DNA of 64,000 nucleotides from Proteobacteria bacterium ST_bin11 (lineage in GTDB: Bacteria > Pseudomonadota > Gammaproteobacteria > Methylococcales > Methylomonadaceae). Position numbers and translations under genes: made by a program. This document shows, one piece after another, positions 20,478 to 29,739 of the stretch. Under the pieces are notes generated by a model that ran no database searches, was not told where the DNA came from, and saw only the letters and a list, made by a program, of their open reading frames with translations. The stretch is from contig MSXO01000014.1 in the NCBI GenBank assembly GCA_002083615.1, positions 71,837-135,836 of the forward strand. Reading direction: 5' to 3'. Position 1 is the stretch's first letter. Every line of letters starts with the position of its first letter.

Positions 20478-20754
20478 AAAATTCTAATGGCTAAAACTGT
20501 TTCGCGGCTAGCTGATTCAGGACACGCGAAAACGCCATCTTTGCTCGAGGGAGTGTTGAATTAGTGGGGACAGTTTAACTTTGGTGTATGAGAGCCTCAT
20601 TCCAGCAAGAGTGCCCTGAAGAAAAGCCATACCCATCTTACCGAATTGATTAAAAACCCGGAGCTGACTAAGGCCAGTCAAGCCTAAGGTTCAGTAAACA
20701 AAGTCCGCTACCACATTCAACCGCTATTGCTTGAACATAGTAGCGAAACCGATT

Positions 20755-21144
20755 TTATTTTCCCAACACTTCGCCTCTAACGCTTTCCACCAGTGCAGCG
20801 GCTTCCGCGACCATATCTTCCGGTACATTCAGCTCATGCAAGGTAGCGCCCAAATGCTCCATAACGGCGTCGTAATGCGAATCGTCCAAGCCCGCGCTGA
20901 CTAAGCGGGCATGCCCGTCGCGTAAAGACCGACCGGTGTATTCGTTTGGTCCACCGAAGGCAACGGTCATAAACGCTTTCAGATGTGCAGCCTGTTTGGC
21001 CATGTCGGTGTTTGCGAAAAAGCGGTTGATCCGATAGTCGTCCAACACTTTACCGTAGAACACATCTACAGCGGCGTTGACTGCCGCATCCCCACCGATC
21101 CGTTCGTACAGCGATGGTCCCTGTACTTCATTTGCTTCGCTCAT
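20755..21144 (-). CDS. Group 1 truncated haemoglobin
   Basis: A 129-residue truncated globin. The N-terminal SLYERIGGDAAVNAAVDVFYGKVLDD, the phenylalanine-rich RFFANTDMAKQAAHLKAFMTVAFGG and RDGHARLVSAGL (proximal His in the F helix) match group I trHbN. Such proteins bind oxygen or NO in the cytoplasm and often give NO detoxification, which fits a nitrogen-fixing, microaerobic lifestyle. That link to the nif region, 23 kb away, is inference. A good AGGGAGGGGC-type site precedes the ATG. Confidence 0.92.
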   Translation of the reverse strand: MSEANEVQGPSLYERIGGDAAVNAAVDVFYGKVLDDYRINRFFANTDMAKQAAHLKAFMTVAFGGPNEYTGRSLRDGHARLVSAGLDDSHYDAVMEHLGATLHELNVPEDMVAEAAALVESVRGEVLGK

Positions 21145-21304
21145 TTTTTGCCCCTCCCTTATAATTATTGAATTTTTCGAGACAGTAACCCAGTCGGCAA
21201 GCTATTGATTTTGCCAGATTTAACGGCCTCGGCATCGATGATAACGCATGACAGTTTGGCATCCAAACAATTTACGCGCCGCCAAAGACCTGATGATTTG
21301 TAAG

Positions 21305-22576
21305 TTATTGAATCTTCTCGAGACCGCCCAAATATGGCCGCAAAGCGTCCGGCACCGTGATCGAACCGTCTTCGTTTTGATAGTTCTCCATCACCGCAAT
21401 CAAGGTACGTCCGGCAGCCAATCCCGAGCCATTTAAGGTGTGTACCAACTCTGGTTTCCCGGTTTCCGGATTGCGCCAACGCGCCTGCAAGCGGCGGGCT
21501 TGGAAATCTTTGAAGTTGCTGCAGGACGAAATCTCCCGGTATTTTTGCTGGCCGGGCAGCCACACTTCCAAATCATAGGTTTTAGACGACGAAAAGCCGG
21601 TGTCGCCCGCGCACAGCAATACTTTGCGATAGGGTAAATTCAGTTTTTGCAAAATGGTTTCGGCGTGCGCGGTGAGTTCTTCATGAGCCTGCACGGAGGT
21701 TTCCGGGGTAACGATTTGCACCAACTCGACTTTTTCGAATTGGTGTTGACGAATCATCCCCCGCACATCGCTGCCATACGCACCCGCTTCACTGCGGAAA
21801 CACGGGGAATGACAAACGAATTTCAACGGCATCTGCTTGGTTTCTACGATCACATCGCGGACGATGTTGGTGACCGGCACTTCCGCAGTCGGGATCAAAT
21901 AGAACGTCGGCTCGTTTTTGACCGTAAACAGATCGGCTTCGAACTTGGGCAATTGGCCGGTGCCACGCAGGCTATCGGCATTGACCAGGAACGGCACATA
22001 GGTTTCCTGATAGCCGTGCTCGTTGATATGGGTATTCAGCATCAGCTGAATTATCGCGCGTTGCAGGGTGGCCAGTTTACCGGCCAGGACCACGAAACGG
22101 GCGCTGGCGATTTTTGCGCCCAGTTCGAAATTCATCCCCAAGGGCTCACCCAAATCGACGTGATCTTTCGGGGTAAAATCGAACTGGCGTGGCTCGCCCC
22201 AGCGGCTGACTTCCTGATTATCTGCGTCGCTTTTTCCCGCCGGCACCGCGTCATCAAGAATATTAGGGATGCCTTCCAGCAAGATGTTCAACTGGTTTTG
22301 GATGTCATTCAGTTCCGATTCTGCGGCTTTTAATTGGTCGCCCAAATCCGCCACTTGATCCAGCAAGGGTTGAATGTCCTCGCCCTTGGCTTTGGCCTGG
22401 CCGATGGCTTTGGAACGGGTATTGCGTTCGTTCTGCAATTCCTGAGTTTTGACCTGAACTTCTTTACGCCGGTCTTCCAGGCCCTGATAGGCGGCAGCAT
22501 CGAATTGAAAGCCGCGTCTTTGCAATTGTTGTAGAACCAGTTCCAGGTCGCTTCTAAATAAACGGGGGTCTAGCAT
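21305..22576 (-). CDS. serS: Seryl-tRNA synthetase
   Basis: A 423-residue class II aminoacyl-tRNA synthetase charging tRNA-Ser and tRNA-Sec. It has an N-terminal coiled-coil arm (about residues 30-110, seen as EVQVKTQELQNERNTRSKAIGQAKAKG and on), then the catalytic domain with motif 2 (PCFRSEAGAYGSDVRGMIRQHQFEKVELV), EISSCSNFKDFQARR, and motif 3 (NGSGLAAGRTLIAVMENYQ). Length and start (MLDPRLFRSD) are typical. Probably followed by its own terminator before the haemoglobin gene. No signs of damage. Confidence 0.97.
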   Translation of the reverse strand: MLDPRLFRSDLELVLQQLQRRGFQFDAAAYQGLEDRRKEVQVKTQELQNERNTRSKAIGQAKAKGEDIQPLLDQVADLGDQLKAAESELNDIQNQLNILLEGIPNILDDAVPAGKSDADNQEVSRWGEPRQFDFTPKDHVDLGEPLGMNFELGAKIASARFVVLAGKLATLQRAIIQLMLNTHINEHGYQETYVPFLVNADSLRGTGQLPKFEADLFTVKNEPTFYLIPTAEVPVTNIVRDVIVETKQMPLKFVCHSPCFRSEAGAYGSDVRGMIRQHQFEKVELVQIVTPETSVQAHEELTAHAETILQKLNLPYRKVLLCAGDTGFSSSKTYDLEVWLPGQQKYREISSCSNFKDFQARRLQARWRNPETGKPELVHTLNGSGLAAGRTLIAVMENYQNEDGSITVPDALRPYLGGLEKIQ

Positions 22577-22618
22577 GGTGATGAATATCCTGAATTGAAG
22601 AAAGAGTTGAAACGGCAG

Positions 22619-23326
22619 CTAGATCTGCTTGCCTAGCCACAAACCTAAGTAAAGTGCGGCGGCGCAGAACAGCATATTGCTAAAAAAAACGGTCAGCATG
22701 GCCCCCAAATGCGATTCGAAGGAATGGCCGCTCTCCAGCAGGAAGAGTATTAAATATAAACCCGATAGCGTGATAAACAGGCCAATCAGCAGGGTGAGCA
22801 AAATAGCGCGGTACTCTATTGAAATACTGAGTTTATGCAGCAAGACCGTGGCGACCAGTCCGATCAAAAATGCCCCAATGCTATTGACCAGCGTCAACGC
22901 ATAAGGAAACGGCCAATCGAACAGTTGGAAGGTTCCTTGCGAATAGAAAAACAAGCCTTTACCCAGCGCCAGCCCGGCCCAAACCGCTAATAAACAACCA
23001 AGCACGCTGGCTAGAACATTCAGCCCCGCCTTACCGATTTGGCCTTGTTCTAACAAATAAATCGTTTCCAAAGAAAAGCTGGAGAAGGTGGTAAAGCCCC
23101 CCATTACCCCTACCAAAATCGCGGTGCGATATTCCAAAGCAAGACTCATGCGCTGCAGAATCAGTGCCTCGGTCATCAGTCCGATCAAAAACGAGCCGAG
23201 CAAATTGACGGTCAGGGTGCCGTATGGAAAGCCCCTACCCAACCACGAATAGACACCGTTGGAGGCCAGATAGCGCAACATGGAGCCAATGGCCCCGCCC
23301 AGAGCGACCGCAAATAATTGCTGCAT
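22619..23326 (-). CDS. Tandem-fused CrcB/Fluc fluoride channel with degenerate second half
   Basis: Bacterial CrcB is usually a ~125-residue protein that dimerises head-to-tail into a fluoride channel. Here one 235-residue chain holds two units. The first is complete: four helices, pore asparagine N41 in TVNLLGSFLIG, and the motif GGFTTFSSFSLE (76-87). The second starts at FPYALTLVNSIGAFLIG (N148) but lacks its own first helix, and its signature has decayed to GLFITLSGLYLIL (182-194). That gives about seven helices, so the second unit can insert inverted relative to the first, mimicking the antiparallel dimer. The start overlaps the orn stop as TGATG. Confidence 0.88.
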   Translation of the reverse strand: MQQLFAVALGGAIGSMLRYLASNGVYSWLGRGFPYGTLTVNLLGSFLIGLMTEALILQRMSLALEYRTAILVGVMGGFTTFSSFSLETIYLLEQGQIGKAGLNVLASVLGCLLAVWAGLALGKGLFFYSQGTFQLFDWPFPYALTLVNSIGAFLIGLVATVLLHKLSISIEYRAILLTLLIGLFITLSGLYLILFLLESGHSFESHLGAMLTVFFSNMLFCAAALYLGLWLGKQI

Positions 23327-23871
23327 CAGAATTTGAAGAATGTTTCCCGGTAGTAACGCAGTTCCTCGATGGACTCGATAATATCGTCCAAAGCTTTGTG
23401 CGCTGCCTGTTTGTTAAAACCGTCCTTCAATTGTGGTGCCCAGCGCGCGGCCAATTCCTTGACGGTAGACACATCCAAGTTGCGGTAATGGAAAAACGCT
23501 TCCAATTTGGGCATATAATGGTACAAAAATCGCCTGTCCTGACAAATGCTGTTGCCGCATATCGGCGAGGATTTGGCAGGCACCCAGAGCTGCAAAAATT
23601 CAAGCGTACGCGCTTCCGCTTCGGCAGCATCGATTTCTGAGTCCTTTACCCGCTGAATCAAACCGGATTGACCATGATGTTGCTGATTCCAGTCATCCAT
23701 CGCCGCCAGCGCCGCATCGGACTGATGTACTGCCATTACAGGTCCTTCAGCAAGAATATTTAGATGTTTATCGGTCACCACTGTGGCGATTTCAATGATG
23801 AGATCGTTATCAGGATCCAAGCCTGTCATTTCCAGATCGATCCAGATAAGATTGTCGGCATCTTGAGCCAT
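23326..23871 (-). CDS. orn: Oligoribonuclease
   Basis: Orn is a DnaQ-fold 3'-5' exonuclease that finishes RNA decay by clearing di- to pentanucleotides, including pGpG from c-di-GMP turnover. The DEDDh residues are visible: LIWIDLEMTGLD (Asp, Glu), then the later NSICQDRRFLYHYMP and HKALDDIIESIEEL. The ATG at 23871 was chosen over one two codons earlier because GGA sits at better spacing. About 181 residues, normal for the family. It is the first gene of an orn-crcB pair. Confidence 0.96.
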   Translation of the reverse strand: MAQDADNLIWIDLEMTGLDPDNDLIIEIATVVTDKHLNILAEGPVMAVHQSDAALAAMDDWNQQHHGQSGLIQRVKDSEIDAAEAEARTLEFLQLWVPAKSSPICGNSICQDRRFLYHYMPKLEAFFHYRNLDVSTVKELAARWAPQLKDGFNKQAAHKALDDIIESIEELRYYRETFFKF

Positions 23872-23961
23872 TTGCATTCCATGGTATTAATAATGTTGCG
23901 GCAAATTGTAGCATTAGCTAATCTGTACCGCTAATTGTTAACCCCCACCCCAAAAGGTTTG

Positions 23962-25212
23962 ATGAACACGTTTACTGGCATTTTTTTAGTAGCTTTAGTC
24001 CTGTCTTACGGCACCCAATTCTGGCTGGCAATGCGCCAGAAAGCCTATGTATTGCAGCATCGCGGACAAGTGCCGAGCGCCTTTCAAGACCGGGTATCAC
24101 TCACCGCCCATCAAAAGGCCGCCGATTACACCATTGAAAAAAGCAAACTCGGCGACATCGATAGCCTGGTCGGTATGGTGTTTCTGCTGACGCTGACCTT
24201 GGGCGGCGGCATTAGCCTGGTATTTGACTTCTGGTCGACCTTCGATTTGTCGCCGTTAATGGCCAGTTTGCTGTCGATGGCCAGTGTTTTTCTGTTGATG
24301 ACCGTGGTTGAAATCCCGTTCAGCCTTTACCAAACCTTCGTAATCGAAGAAAAATACGGGTTTAATAAAAGCAAACTGCCGCAGTTTGTAAAAGACCAAA
24401 TGATGTCCATGGGCTTGACCTTGGCGATCGGCTTGCCGATTCTGGCGCTGATTCTGTGGGTAATGGACAGCATCGGCGGCCTTTGGTGGCTTTACGCCTG
24501 GGCAATTATCATGAGTTTTTCGCTGTTGATGAGTTGGTTGTTTCCAACATTGATCGCACCGCTGTTTAACAAATTCGAACCTATGCAGGATGGTTCTTTG
24601 AAGCAACGGATCCAGGGTTTGCTGGAGCGTTGCGGATTTAATAGCCAAGGTATTTTCATCATGGACGGCTCGCGCCGCTCTGGACACGGCAATGCTTATT
24701 TCACCGGCCTGGGCAATAACAAGCGCATCGTATTTTTCGATACGCTGGTGAATTCGCTGGACGAGGAAGAACTGGAAGCCGTTTTGGCTCACGAGCTAGG
24801 CCATTTCAAATGCAAACATACCATCAAAATGCTGGTGGCGTCGTCGGTGATGACCCTAATCAGCTTTGCGGTATTAGGCTGGCTGATCACCCAAGACTGG
24901 TTTTTTGACGGCCTAGGCGTCAGCACTCACTCCAACGCTGCCGCCCTGTTGCTGTTTATGCTGGTGTCGCCGGTTTTCACCACCTTCATGCAACCGATCA
25001 GTGCTTATTTTCAGCGTAAATTCGAATTCGAAGCCGATGACTTTGCCACCCGCAACGCTCAAGGCAGCAAAATGATCAGTGGTTTGGTGAAACTTTATGA
25101 AGAAAACGCCAGCACCTTGACTCCAGACCCGCTGTACTCGGCATTCCATTACAGTCACCCGCCCGCAGCCATCCGCATAGCGCATATCGAAGAAAAGATG
25201 CAGTCCGCCTGA
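23962..25212 (+). CDS. M48 family (Ste24/CAAX-type) zinc metalloprotease
   Basis: A membrane protease of 416 residues with several hydrophobic segments before and after the active site. The zinc motif is HELGHFKCKH, and the third ligand glutamate lies in FEFEADDFATRNA. The order of N-terminal helices, peptidase domain and late EADDFA is that of Ste24-like CAAX endopeptidases, which in bacteria process or degrade membrane proteins. The start at 23962 follows AAAAGG. Its TGA overlaps the rsgA ATG (TGATG), so the two are translationally coupled. A substrate cannot be named. Confidence 0.9.
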   Translation: MNTFTGIFLVALVLSYGTQFWLAMRQKAYVLQHRGQVPSAFQDRVSLTAHQKAADYTIEKSKLGDIDSLVGMVFLLTLTLGGGISLVFDFWSTFDLSPLMASLLSMASVFLLMTVVEIPFSLYQTFVIEEKYGFNKSKLPQFVKDQMMSMGLTLAIGLPILALILWVMDSIGGLWWLYAWAIIMSFSLLMSWLFPTLIAPLFNKFEPMQDGSLKQRIQGLLERCGFNSQGIFIMDGSRRSGHGNAYFTGLGNNKRIVFFDTLVNSLDEEELEAVLAHELGHFKCKHTIKMLVASSVMTLISFAVLGWLITQDWFFDGLGVSTHSNAAALLLFMLVSPVFTTFMQPISAYFQRKFEFEADDFATRNAQGSKMISGLVKLYEENASTLTPDPLYSAFHYSHPPAAIRIAHIEEKMQSA

Positions 25213-26123
25213 TGGCAGACTTGCACCAGGGTTTGGTAGTTGCCCATCTCGGTCAAGGTATTGCCGTCGAGGTGAGCGACGCTGCCGGGATGGTGGCAGA
25301 ACAACTCGTGCTCTGCCAAACATTACGCAAACTAGACACGGTGGTGGTTGGCGACCGGGTAATGCTTTCCATGTCCTCGCCTGAGCAAGGCCGCATCGAG
25401 CAAATTTTACCCCGGCGCTCGGTGTTGCAGCGTCCCAGTCGTGGCAACGACACGCGGCCGGTAGCGGCAAACTTGGATACTATTTTCATCGTGTTTGCCG
25501 CCGAACCGGAATGCGACTTTCTATTGCTGGATCAATATCTGGCGGTCTGCGAAAACTGCAACATCGATGCGGCGCTGGTATTAAACAAAATCGATCTGCC
25601 GCTATCAACTGCTGTTGAAGCAGGATTGGCCTACTATCAAAACTTAGGCTATAGCTTACATAGAGTCAGCGCCAATCAAAAAATCGGCATAGACGGGTTA
25701 CAGCGGGTGTTATCGCAGCGAACCAGCATGTTTGCCGGCCAATCCGGAGTGGGCAAGTCATCATTAACCAATGCGCTATTGCCGAACCGTAACTTGAAAA
25801 TCAACAGTGTCTCGGAAATCACCCGCCATGGCAGGCATACCACCACGGCCGCAACGCTTTATCATTTACCGGGCGGCGGCGAGTTAATCGACAGCCCGGG
25901 CGTGGCGATATTTGGTTTAGCCGGCTTGTCGGAAGGGCAATTGGCTTGGGGCTATAGAGAGTTTCAACCTTACATTGCCAAATGTCGTTTCAACGACTGT
26001 AGGCATGTCAACGACAAGGATTGCGCGGTACGCTTAGCAGTGGAAACCGGTGAAATCGCCGCTGACCGCTATCAGCGCTTTTTAAAACTCAGAGAAAAAA
26101 TGCCGCCAGGCAATCGAAGTTAA
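25212..26123 (+). CDS. rsgA: Ribosome small-subunit maturation GTPase RsgA
   Basis: RsgA is a circularly permuted GTPase that checks late 30S subunit assembly. In order: an OB-fold from residue 1 (VVGDRVMLSM), the switched G motifs (G4 LVLNKIDLP before G1 GQSGVGKSSL, then G3 DSPGVAIFG), and the C-terminal zinc site CRFNDCRHVNDKDCAV. Length of 303 residues fits. Overlaps the M48 protease stop by one base. The unrelated 2-oxoacid dehydrogenase operon begins 123 bases further on. Confidence 0.96.
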   Translation: MADLHQGLVVAHLGQGIAVEVSDAAGMVAEQLVLCQTLRKLDTVVVGDRVMLSMSSPEQGRIEQILPRRSVLQRPSRGNDTRPVAANLDTIFIVFAAEPECDFLLLDQYLAVCENCNIDAALVLNKIDLPLSTAVEAGLAYYQNLGYSLHRVSANQKIGIDGLQRVLSQRTSMFAGQSGVGKSSLTNALLPNRNLKINSVSEITRHGRHTTTAATLYHLPGGGELIDSPGVAIFGLAGLSEGQLAWGYREFQPYIAKCRFNDCRHVNDKDCAVRLAVETGEIAADRYQRFLKLREKMPPGNRS

Positions 26124-26171
26124 CCCTTTAAGAACTGATGATTTCGCATCCCAGATCAATTGAATCGGTTC

Positions 26172-26200
26172 TTGCACGCTACAGTCGGTTCGCGTAAATT
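26172..26200 (+). promoter_or_regulatory. Candidate sigma-70 promoter of the dehydrogenase-ACP operon
   Basis: TTGCAC (26172-26177) and TAAATT (26195-26200) are spaced by 17 bases, about 40 bases before the ATG of the E1 gene. No operator-like palindrome is visible. Nothing resembling a sigma-54 site was found here. Confidence 0.45.
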
Positions 26201-26246
26201 ATATTGCTATCATTAAAGCACTATCCAAGATAGCCGGAACTCGATA

Positions 26247-28274
26247 ATGGACATACAAACAGTAACTCGCATTCCGGAAGATAAAACTTGGGAAGTACCT
26301 GGCTTCACGCGGGATGAACATGGCAAGCCGCAAATTGGCATCACCCCAGAAAGTCTTTATGCATACGGCCACCTGATCCGCCTGACCGAAGAGCTGGTTC
26401 TTGATCAATTCTCCCGCGGTTTGGTATCAGGCACGACCCACACCTGCATCGGTCAAGAACTGGCAGCCTTATCGGTGGTGCGCGCACTGGATCATCCAGA
26501 TGACGCCGTTCTCTCCAATCATCGCAATCACGGCCATTTTCTGTCGTATTCCGGGGACTTTGTCGGCCTGGTCGGCGAAATTATGGGCCGCGAAGCAGGA
26601 GCCTGCGGCGGCTGGGGCGGTAGCCAACATTTGGTACACCGTAACTTTCACAGCAACGGCGTGCAGGGTGGCATGTTAGGCATCGGTGCCGGTCTGGCTT
26701 TGGCACGCAAGCTACATAATAATGGCGGCATTGTAGCCGCTATCATCGGCGACGGTACGCTCGGACAAGGCTTGCTATACGAAGCAATGAATTTGGTGTC
26801 CGTCTGGAAAGCCCCACTTTTGGTCGTGGTTGAAAACAACGGCATTTCTCAGACCACTGTCAGTCGTGACAACCTGGGCGGCGATATCGAAGCCCGCGGC
26901 GCGGCATTCGGACTACCCACCTGGCGATTTGCTGACAATGATCCAGAATTCTGCCGCAAAGTAGCGGACGTAGTCAGTGCAGTACGCGCAAGTCGCGGTC
27001 CCGGTTTCCTGGTGATTGACACCCGGCGGATGGGTCCGCACAGCAAGGGCGACGATCTGCGCGATCCAAACGAACTTGCCGAAATTCGCGCCCGCGATCC
27101 CTTGGCCGCATTGGCCAGACAGTTGCCCGCCGATATGCTGGCAACTATCGAAGCCCGCAATCGCGAGTTTGTGGAAACGGTACGCCAAACCGCCAACGCC
27201 TCGCCGGAAGCGACGCTCGCCGAGACGCCGACCCACATTTTCACCGCCCAACTTGAACACCCGCTGCCCGATTATCCGCCTGTCGCGGCCGGCAGTAATG
27301 TGCGCCAGGCGCTTAACACCGCCTTGCAATTCCTGCTCAAATCTGATCGGCGCACGCTACTAATCGGCGAAGACCTGCACGATCCTTACGGCGGCGCCTT
27401 CAAAGTAACGCAAGGCTTGTCCAGCGAGTTTCCCGGTCGCGTCATCTCCACGCCGATCAGCGAAGCCGGCATCACCGGCTCATCTATAGGCTTGTCGCTT
27501 GACGGCTACTTGCCCGTCGTGGAAATCATGTTCGCCGACTTCCTATCGCTATGTCTGGACCAACTACTCAATCATGCCGTGAAGTTTCCCGGTATGTTCG
27601 CGGACACATCGGTACCCATCGTTATCCGCACGCCTTGCGGCGGTCGGCGCGGTTACGGTCCCACTCATAGTCAAAGTCCGGAACACCTGTTCACCTCGGT
27701 GCCGGGTCTGACCGTGGTTTACGGCAGCCACAGACACTCGGTTTCGGAACTGCTAATCGATGCGGTACTGCGCTGGCCTTACCCCGTGCTGTTTCTTGAG
27801 CATAAGCTGCTTTATGGCGAAAAAATGGATCCGGCGGATTATGTCGCGCTGCCTGCAACGGATGATGTCGCTACCCATCTGTTCCCCACATTACGTCGCG
27901 GTGCGCACGAACCTGATGTAACCTTAGTAAGCTACGGTGGCATGCTGACTATGACGGAAGCCGTGGCGAACAGACTGGAAAGCGAAGAAGAGCTGGAAGT
28001 TGAAATCGTCTCGCCGTCGCTGCTTTCGCCGCTGCCACGCGAATCATTGATAAAGCATCTGGCAACCCGGGAGTGCGTTGTCGTGATCGAGGAATCTCAC
28101 CATGATTTTGGCGTCAGCGCCGAAATCGCTGCGGCTTTGCTCGAATCCGGATTCAAGGGCCAGTTTCTGCGCATCGGCACGCCGCCCGTACCCATCGCCT
28201 CCGCCCGCAGCCTGGAGCGCAGCATTATTCCCGACGAACAATCGATTATCGACCAAATTCTCGACCTTTTTTAA
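26247..28274 (+). CDS. Fused 2-oxoacid dehydrogenase E1 (alpha-beta)
   Basis: A 675-residue thiamine-diphosphate enzyme, the E1 part of a pyruvate/branched-chain/acetoin-type dehydrogenase complex with both chains in one polypeptide. The alpha part (to about residue 330) has the TPP motif GDG (168-170) through NN (197-198), preceded by SNHRNHGHFLS. The beta part (about 345-675) has LLIGEDLHDPYGGAFKVTQGL, SEAGITGSSIGLSLDGYLPVVEIMF and CGGRRGYGPTHSQSPEHLF. It decarboxylates a 2-oxo acid and acylates the lipoyl group of the next gene's product. The substrate is not determinable. Ribosome site weak (GGAAC). Confidence 0.93.
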   Translation: MDIQTVTRIPEDKTWEVPGFTRDEHGKPQIGITPESLYAYGHLIRLTEELVLDQFSRGLVSGTTHTCIGQELAALSVVRALDHPDDAVLSNHRNHGHFLSYSGDFVGLVGEIMGREAGACGGWGGSQHLVHRNFHSNGVQGGMLGIGAGLALARKLHNNGGIVAAIIGDGTLGQGLLYEAMNLVSVWKAPLLVVVENNGISQTTVSRDNLGGDIEARGAAFGLPTWRFADNDPEFCRKVADVVSAVRASRGPGFLVIDTRRMGPHSKGDDLRDPNELAEIRARDPLAALARQLPADMLATIEARNREFVETVRQTANASPEATLAETPTHIFTAQLEHPLPDYPPVAAGSNVRQALNTALQFLLKSDRRTLLIGEDLHDPYGGAFKVTQGLSSEFPGRVISTPISEAGITGSSIGLSLDGYLPVVEIMFADFLSLCLDQLLNHAVKFPGMFADTSVPIVIRTPCGGRRGYGPTHSQSPEHLFTSVPGLTVVYGSHRHSVSELLIDAVLRWPYPVLFLEHKLLYGEKMDPADYVALPATDDVATHLFPTLRRGAHEPDVTLVSYGGMLTMTEAVANRLESEEELEVEIVSPSLLSPLPRESLIKHLATRECVVVIEESHHDFGVSAEIAAALLESGFKGQFLRIGTPPVPIASARSLERSIIPDEQSIIDQILDLF

Positions 28275-28283
28275 AGGACAGCC

Positions 28284-29387
28284 ATGCCCACTTTCCAAAC
28301 CGTCCCCTGCGTGAACATCAACGACGAATTCGTAGACGTCGTCAGTATCGACGTCAAGCAAGGCGAGTTCATCAATAACGGTGACGTGGTTGCCACCGTC
28401 GAAACAGACAAATCCATGATCGACGTAGTGGCTGAACAGGACGGTTACGTGCTGAGGGTCGACTGCGAACCCGGACAAAAAATCCGTGTCGGTGCCGTGA
28501 TGTTCTGGTTGGGGGCCACGCGCGACGAAGCCATCCCCGAAGAAACCAAGGACACATCATCACTAGTAAGCACTGTCCGCCAGCCCACGGCAAAAGCCAG
28601 AGCCATGCTCAAGGAATTGGACATCGATCCTGCCCGCGTCCCAGCCAGTGGTGAGCGTCTGTCGGTAGCCGATATTGAAACTTGGTTGAGCAAGGGCGGC
28701 AAGCCCGGCAAGGCCGCAGTATCCACCCAAACAGCAATCCACCGCGAAGACTCACCATCCGTTGCCGGAGACTTGCAGGAACTGTCGCCGGAAGCAGCAG
28801 GCATGCTGCACACTGTCGCCTGGCATCGGGATTTTGCGGCCTCAGCCTATCTTGAGGTCGAATACGACCCCAAACCCTGGGAAGAACGGGCCGCCATCTA
28901 TGCGGCGGAGCATAAACTTATGCTCTCGCCCTTGCTGCCTTTGATGGCCTTCCGTCTGGCCGAACTAGGTCGCGAACGTCCGCTAATTAATTCCACGATA
29001 GTCAACGGTCAGCGTTTCCAATATACGCCGGTGAATATCGGCTTTACCGTGCAGGCCGGCGCGATGCTTTATTTGACTGTGGTGCGCGACACGCAAGATA
29101 TGGATGCGGCACAATTCATCAGCGCCCTCGGCGAGGTGCAACGTCATGCCATGGCGCACAAGTTGCCGCCGCAGGAAGCCACCGGTGCCACCCTATCGTT
29201 TTCGAGCATGGCACGCTGGAATGTCAGCCGCCACACCCCTATTCTGCCACCGCAAACATCGCTGATTATCGCTCACGCCGCCCCGAAAAACTCGGACAAG
29301 GCCGTGTTGGGCGCCACTTACGACCATCGCGTTCTCACGGGTTTTGACGTCGCACAGGTGTTGCTGGCGTTGTCCCGCCCGGCATAA
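28284..29387 (+). CDS. Dihydrolipoyl acyltransferase (E2) with altered catalytic motif
   Basis: A 367-residue E2 protein with a lipoyl domain (lysine K43 in ETDKSMIDVV), a short peripheral subunit-binding domain (about residues 98-140, PTAKARAMLKELDIDPARV to SVADIETWLS) and an acyltransferase core (about 165-367). The catalytic motif, normally DHRxxDG, reads DHRVLTG: histidine 348 stays, the aspartate is threonine (T352). It starts 10 bases after the E1 gene. No E3 (lipoamide dehydrogenase) follows; one from elsewhere in the genome would have to serve. The next gene being an acyl carrier protein suggests the acyl acceptor may not be CoA. Confidence 0.92.
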   Translation: MPTFQTVPCVNINDEFVDVVSIDVKQGEFINNGDVVATVETDKSMIDVVAEQDGYVLRVDCEPGQKIRVGAVMFWLGATRDEAIPEETKDTSSLVSTVRQPTAKARAMLKELDIDPARVPASGERLSVADIETWLSKGGKPGKAAVSTQTAIHREDSPSVAGDLQELSPEAAGMLHTVAWHRDFAASAYLEVEYDPKPWEERAAIYAAEHKLMLSPLLPLMAFRLAELGRERPLINSTIVNGQRFQYTPVNIGFTVQAGAMLYLTVVRDTQDMDAAQFISALGEVQRHAMAHKLPPQEATGATLSFSSMARWNVSRHTPILPPQTSLIIAHAAPKNSDKAVLGATYDHRVLTGFDVAQVLLALSRPA

Positions 29388-29418
29388 CCCATACACATAA
29401 ACTAGAGGCCACCGATAG

Positions 29419-29685
29419 ATGAATTTAAACCCCGACGAGATTAAAGCCGCGATTCGCACCAAGGTAATAGAACTTGCCAAAGCGCTGGATATGGACGCCT
29501 CCGGCGTCACTGACGACGACATCCTGCCCGCCACCGGCCTGCTGGATTCCGGGGCTATATTGGAACTGGTAGTTTGGTTCGAGGCCAGCTACGACTTCCG
29601 GATTAAACAGGAAGACATGAACATCGACAATCTCGGCTCGATTAACGCGATGACCAACTTTCTGCTTTCCAGCAAACAAGCCTAA
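29419..29685 (+). CDS. Acyl carrier protein
   Basis: An 88-residue acidic carrier protein with the phosphopantetheine motif GLLDSGAILEL; the attachment serine is S44. It has the helix pattern of a carrier protein, followed by DFRIKQEDMNIDNLGSI. It is distinct from the fatty-acid ACP (whose motif is DSLD), so it probably serves this operon. It is a likely acyl acceptor from the E2 and donor to the following transferase; this is inference from order only. It is 31 bases after the E2 gene. Confidence 0.88.
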   Translation: MNLNPDEIKAAIRTKVIELAKALDMDASGVTDDDILPATGLLDSGAILELVVWFEASYDFRIKQEDMNIDNLGSINAMTNFLLSSKQA

Positions 29686-29739
29686 CCAGAATAATCATCC
29701 CGTACGCCTATTTGACGCTATTGCGCTGAAGGAATAATC

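Noticed and set aside
20478..20754. Degraded transposase remnant (GTGGGGACAGTTT motif)
   Set aside because: Short motif only; no readable protein remnant or inverted ends were found.
21647..22333. 228-codon plus-strand frame opposite serS
   Set aside because: Antisense shadow of a well-conserved gene; no ribosome site and no family look.
23872..23961. Fluoride riboswitch before orn-crcB
   Set aside because: The crcB-motif consensus was not found in the short gap.
26172..26205. Sigma-54 site before the dehydrogenase operon
   Set aside because: TTGCAC is present but there is no TGG at -24 with correct spacing; a sigma-70 reading fits better.
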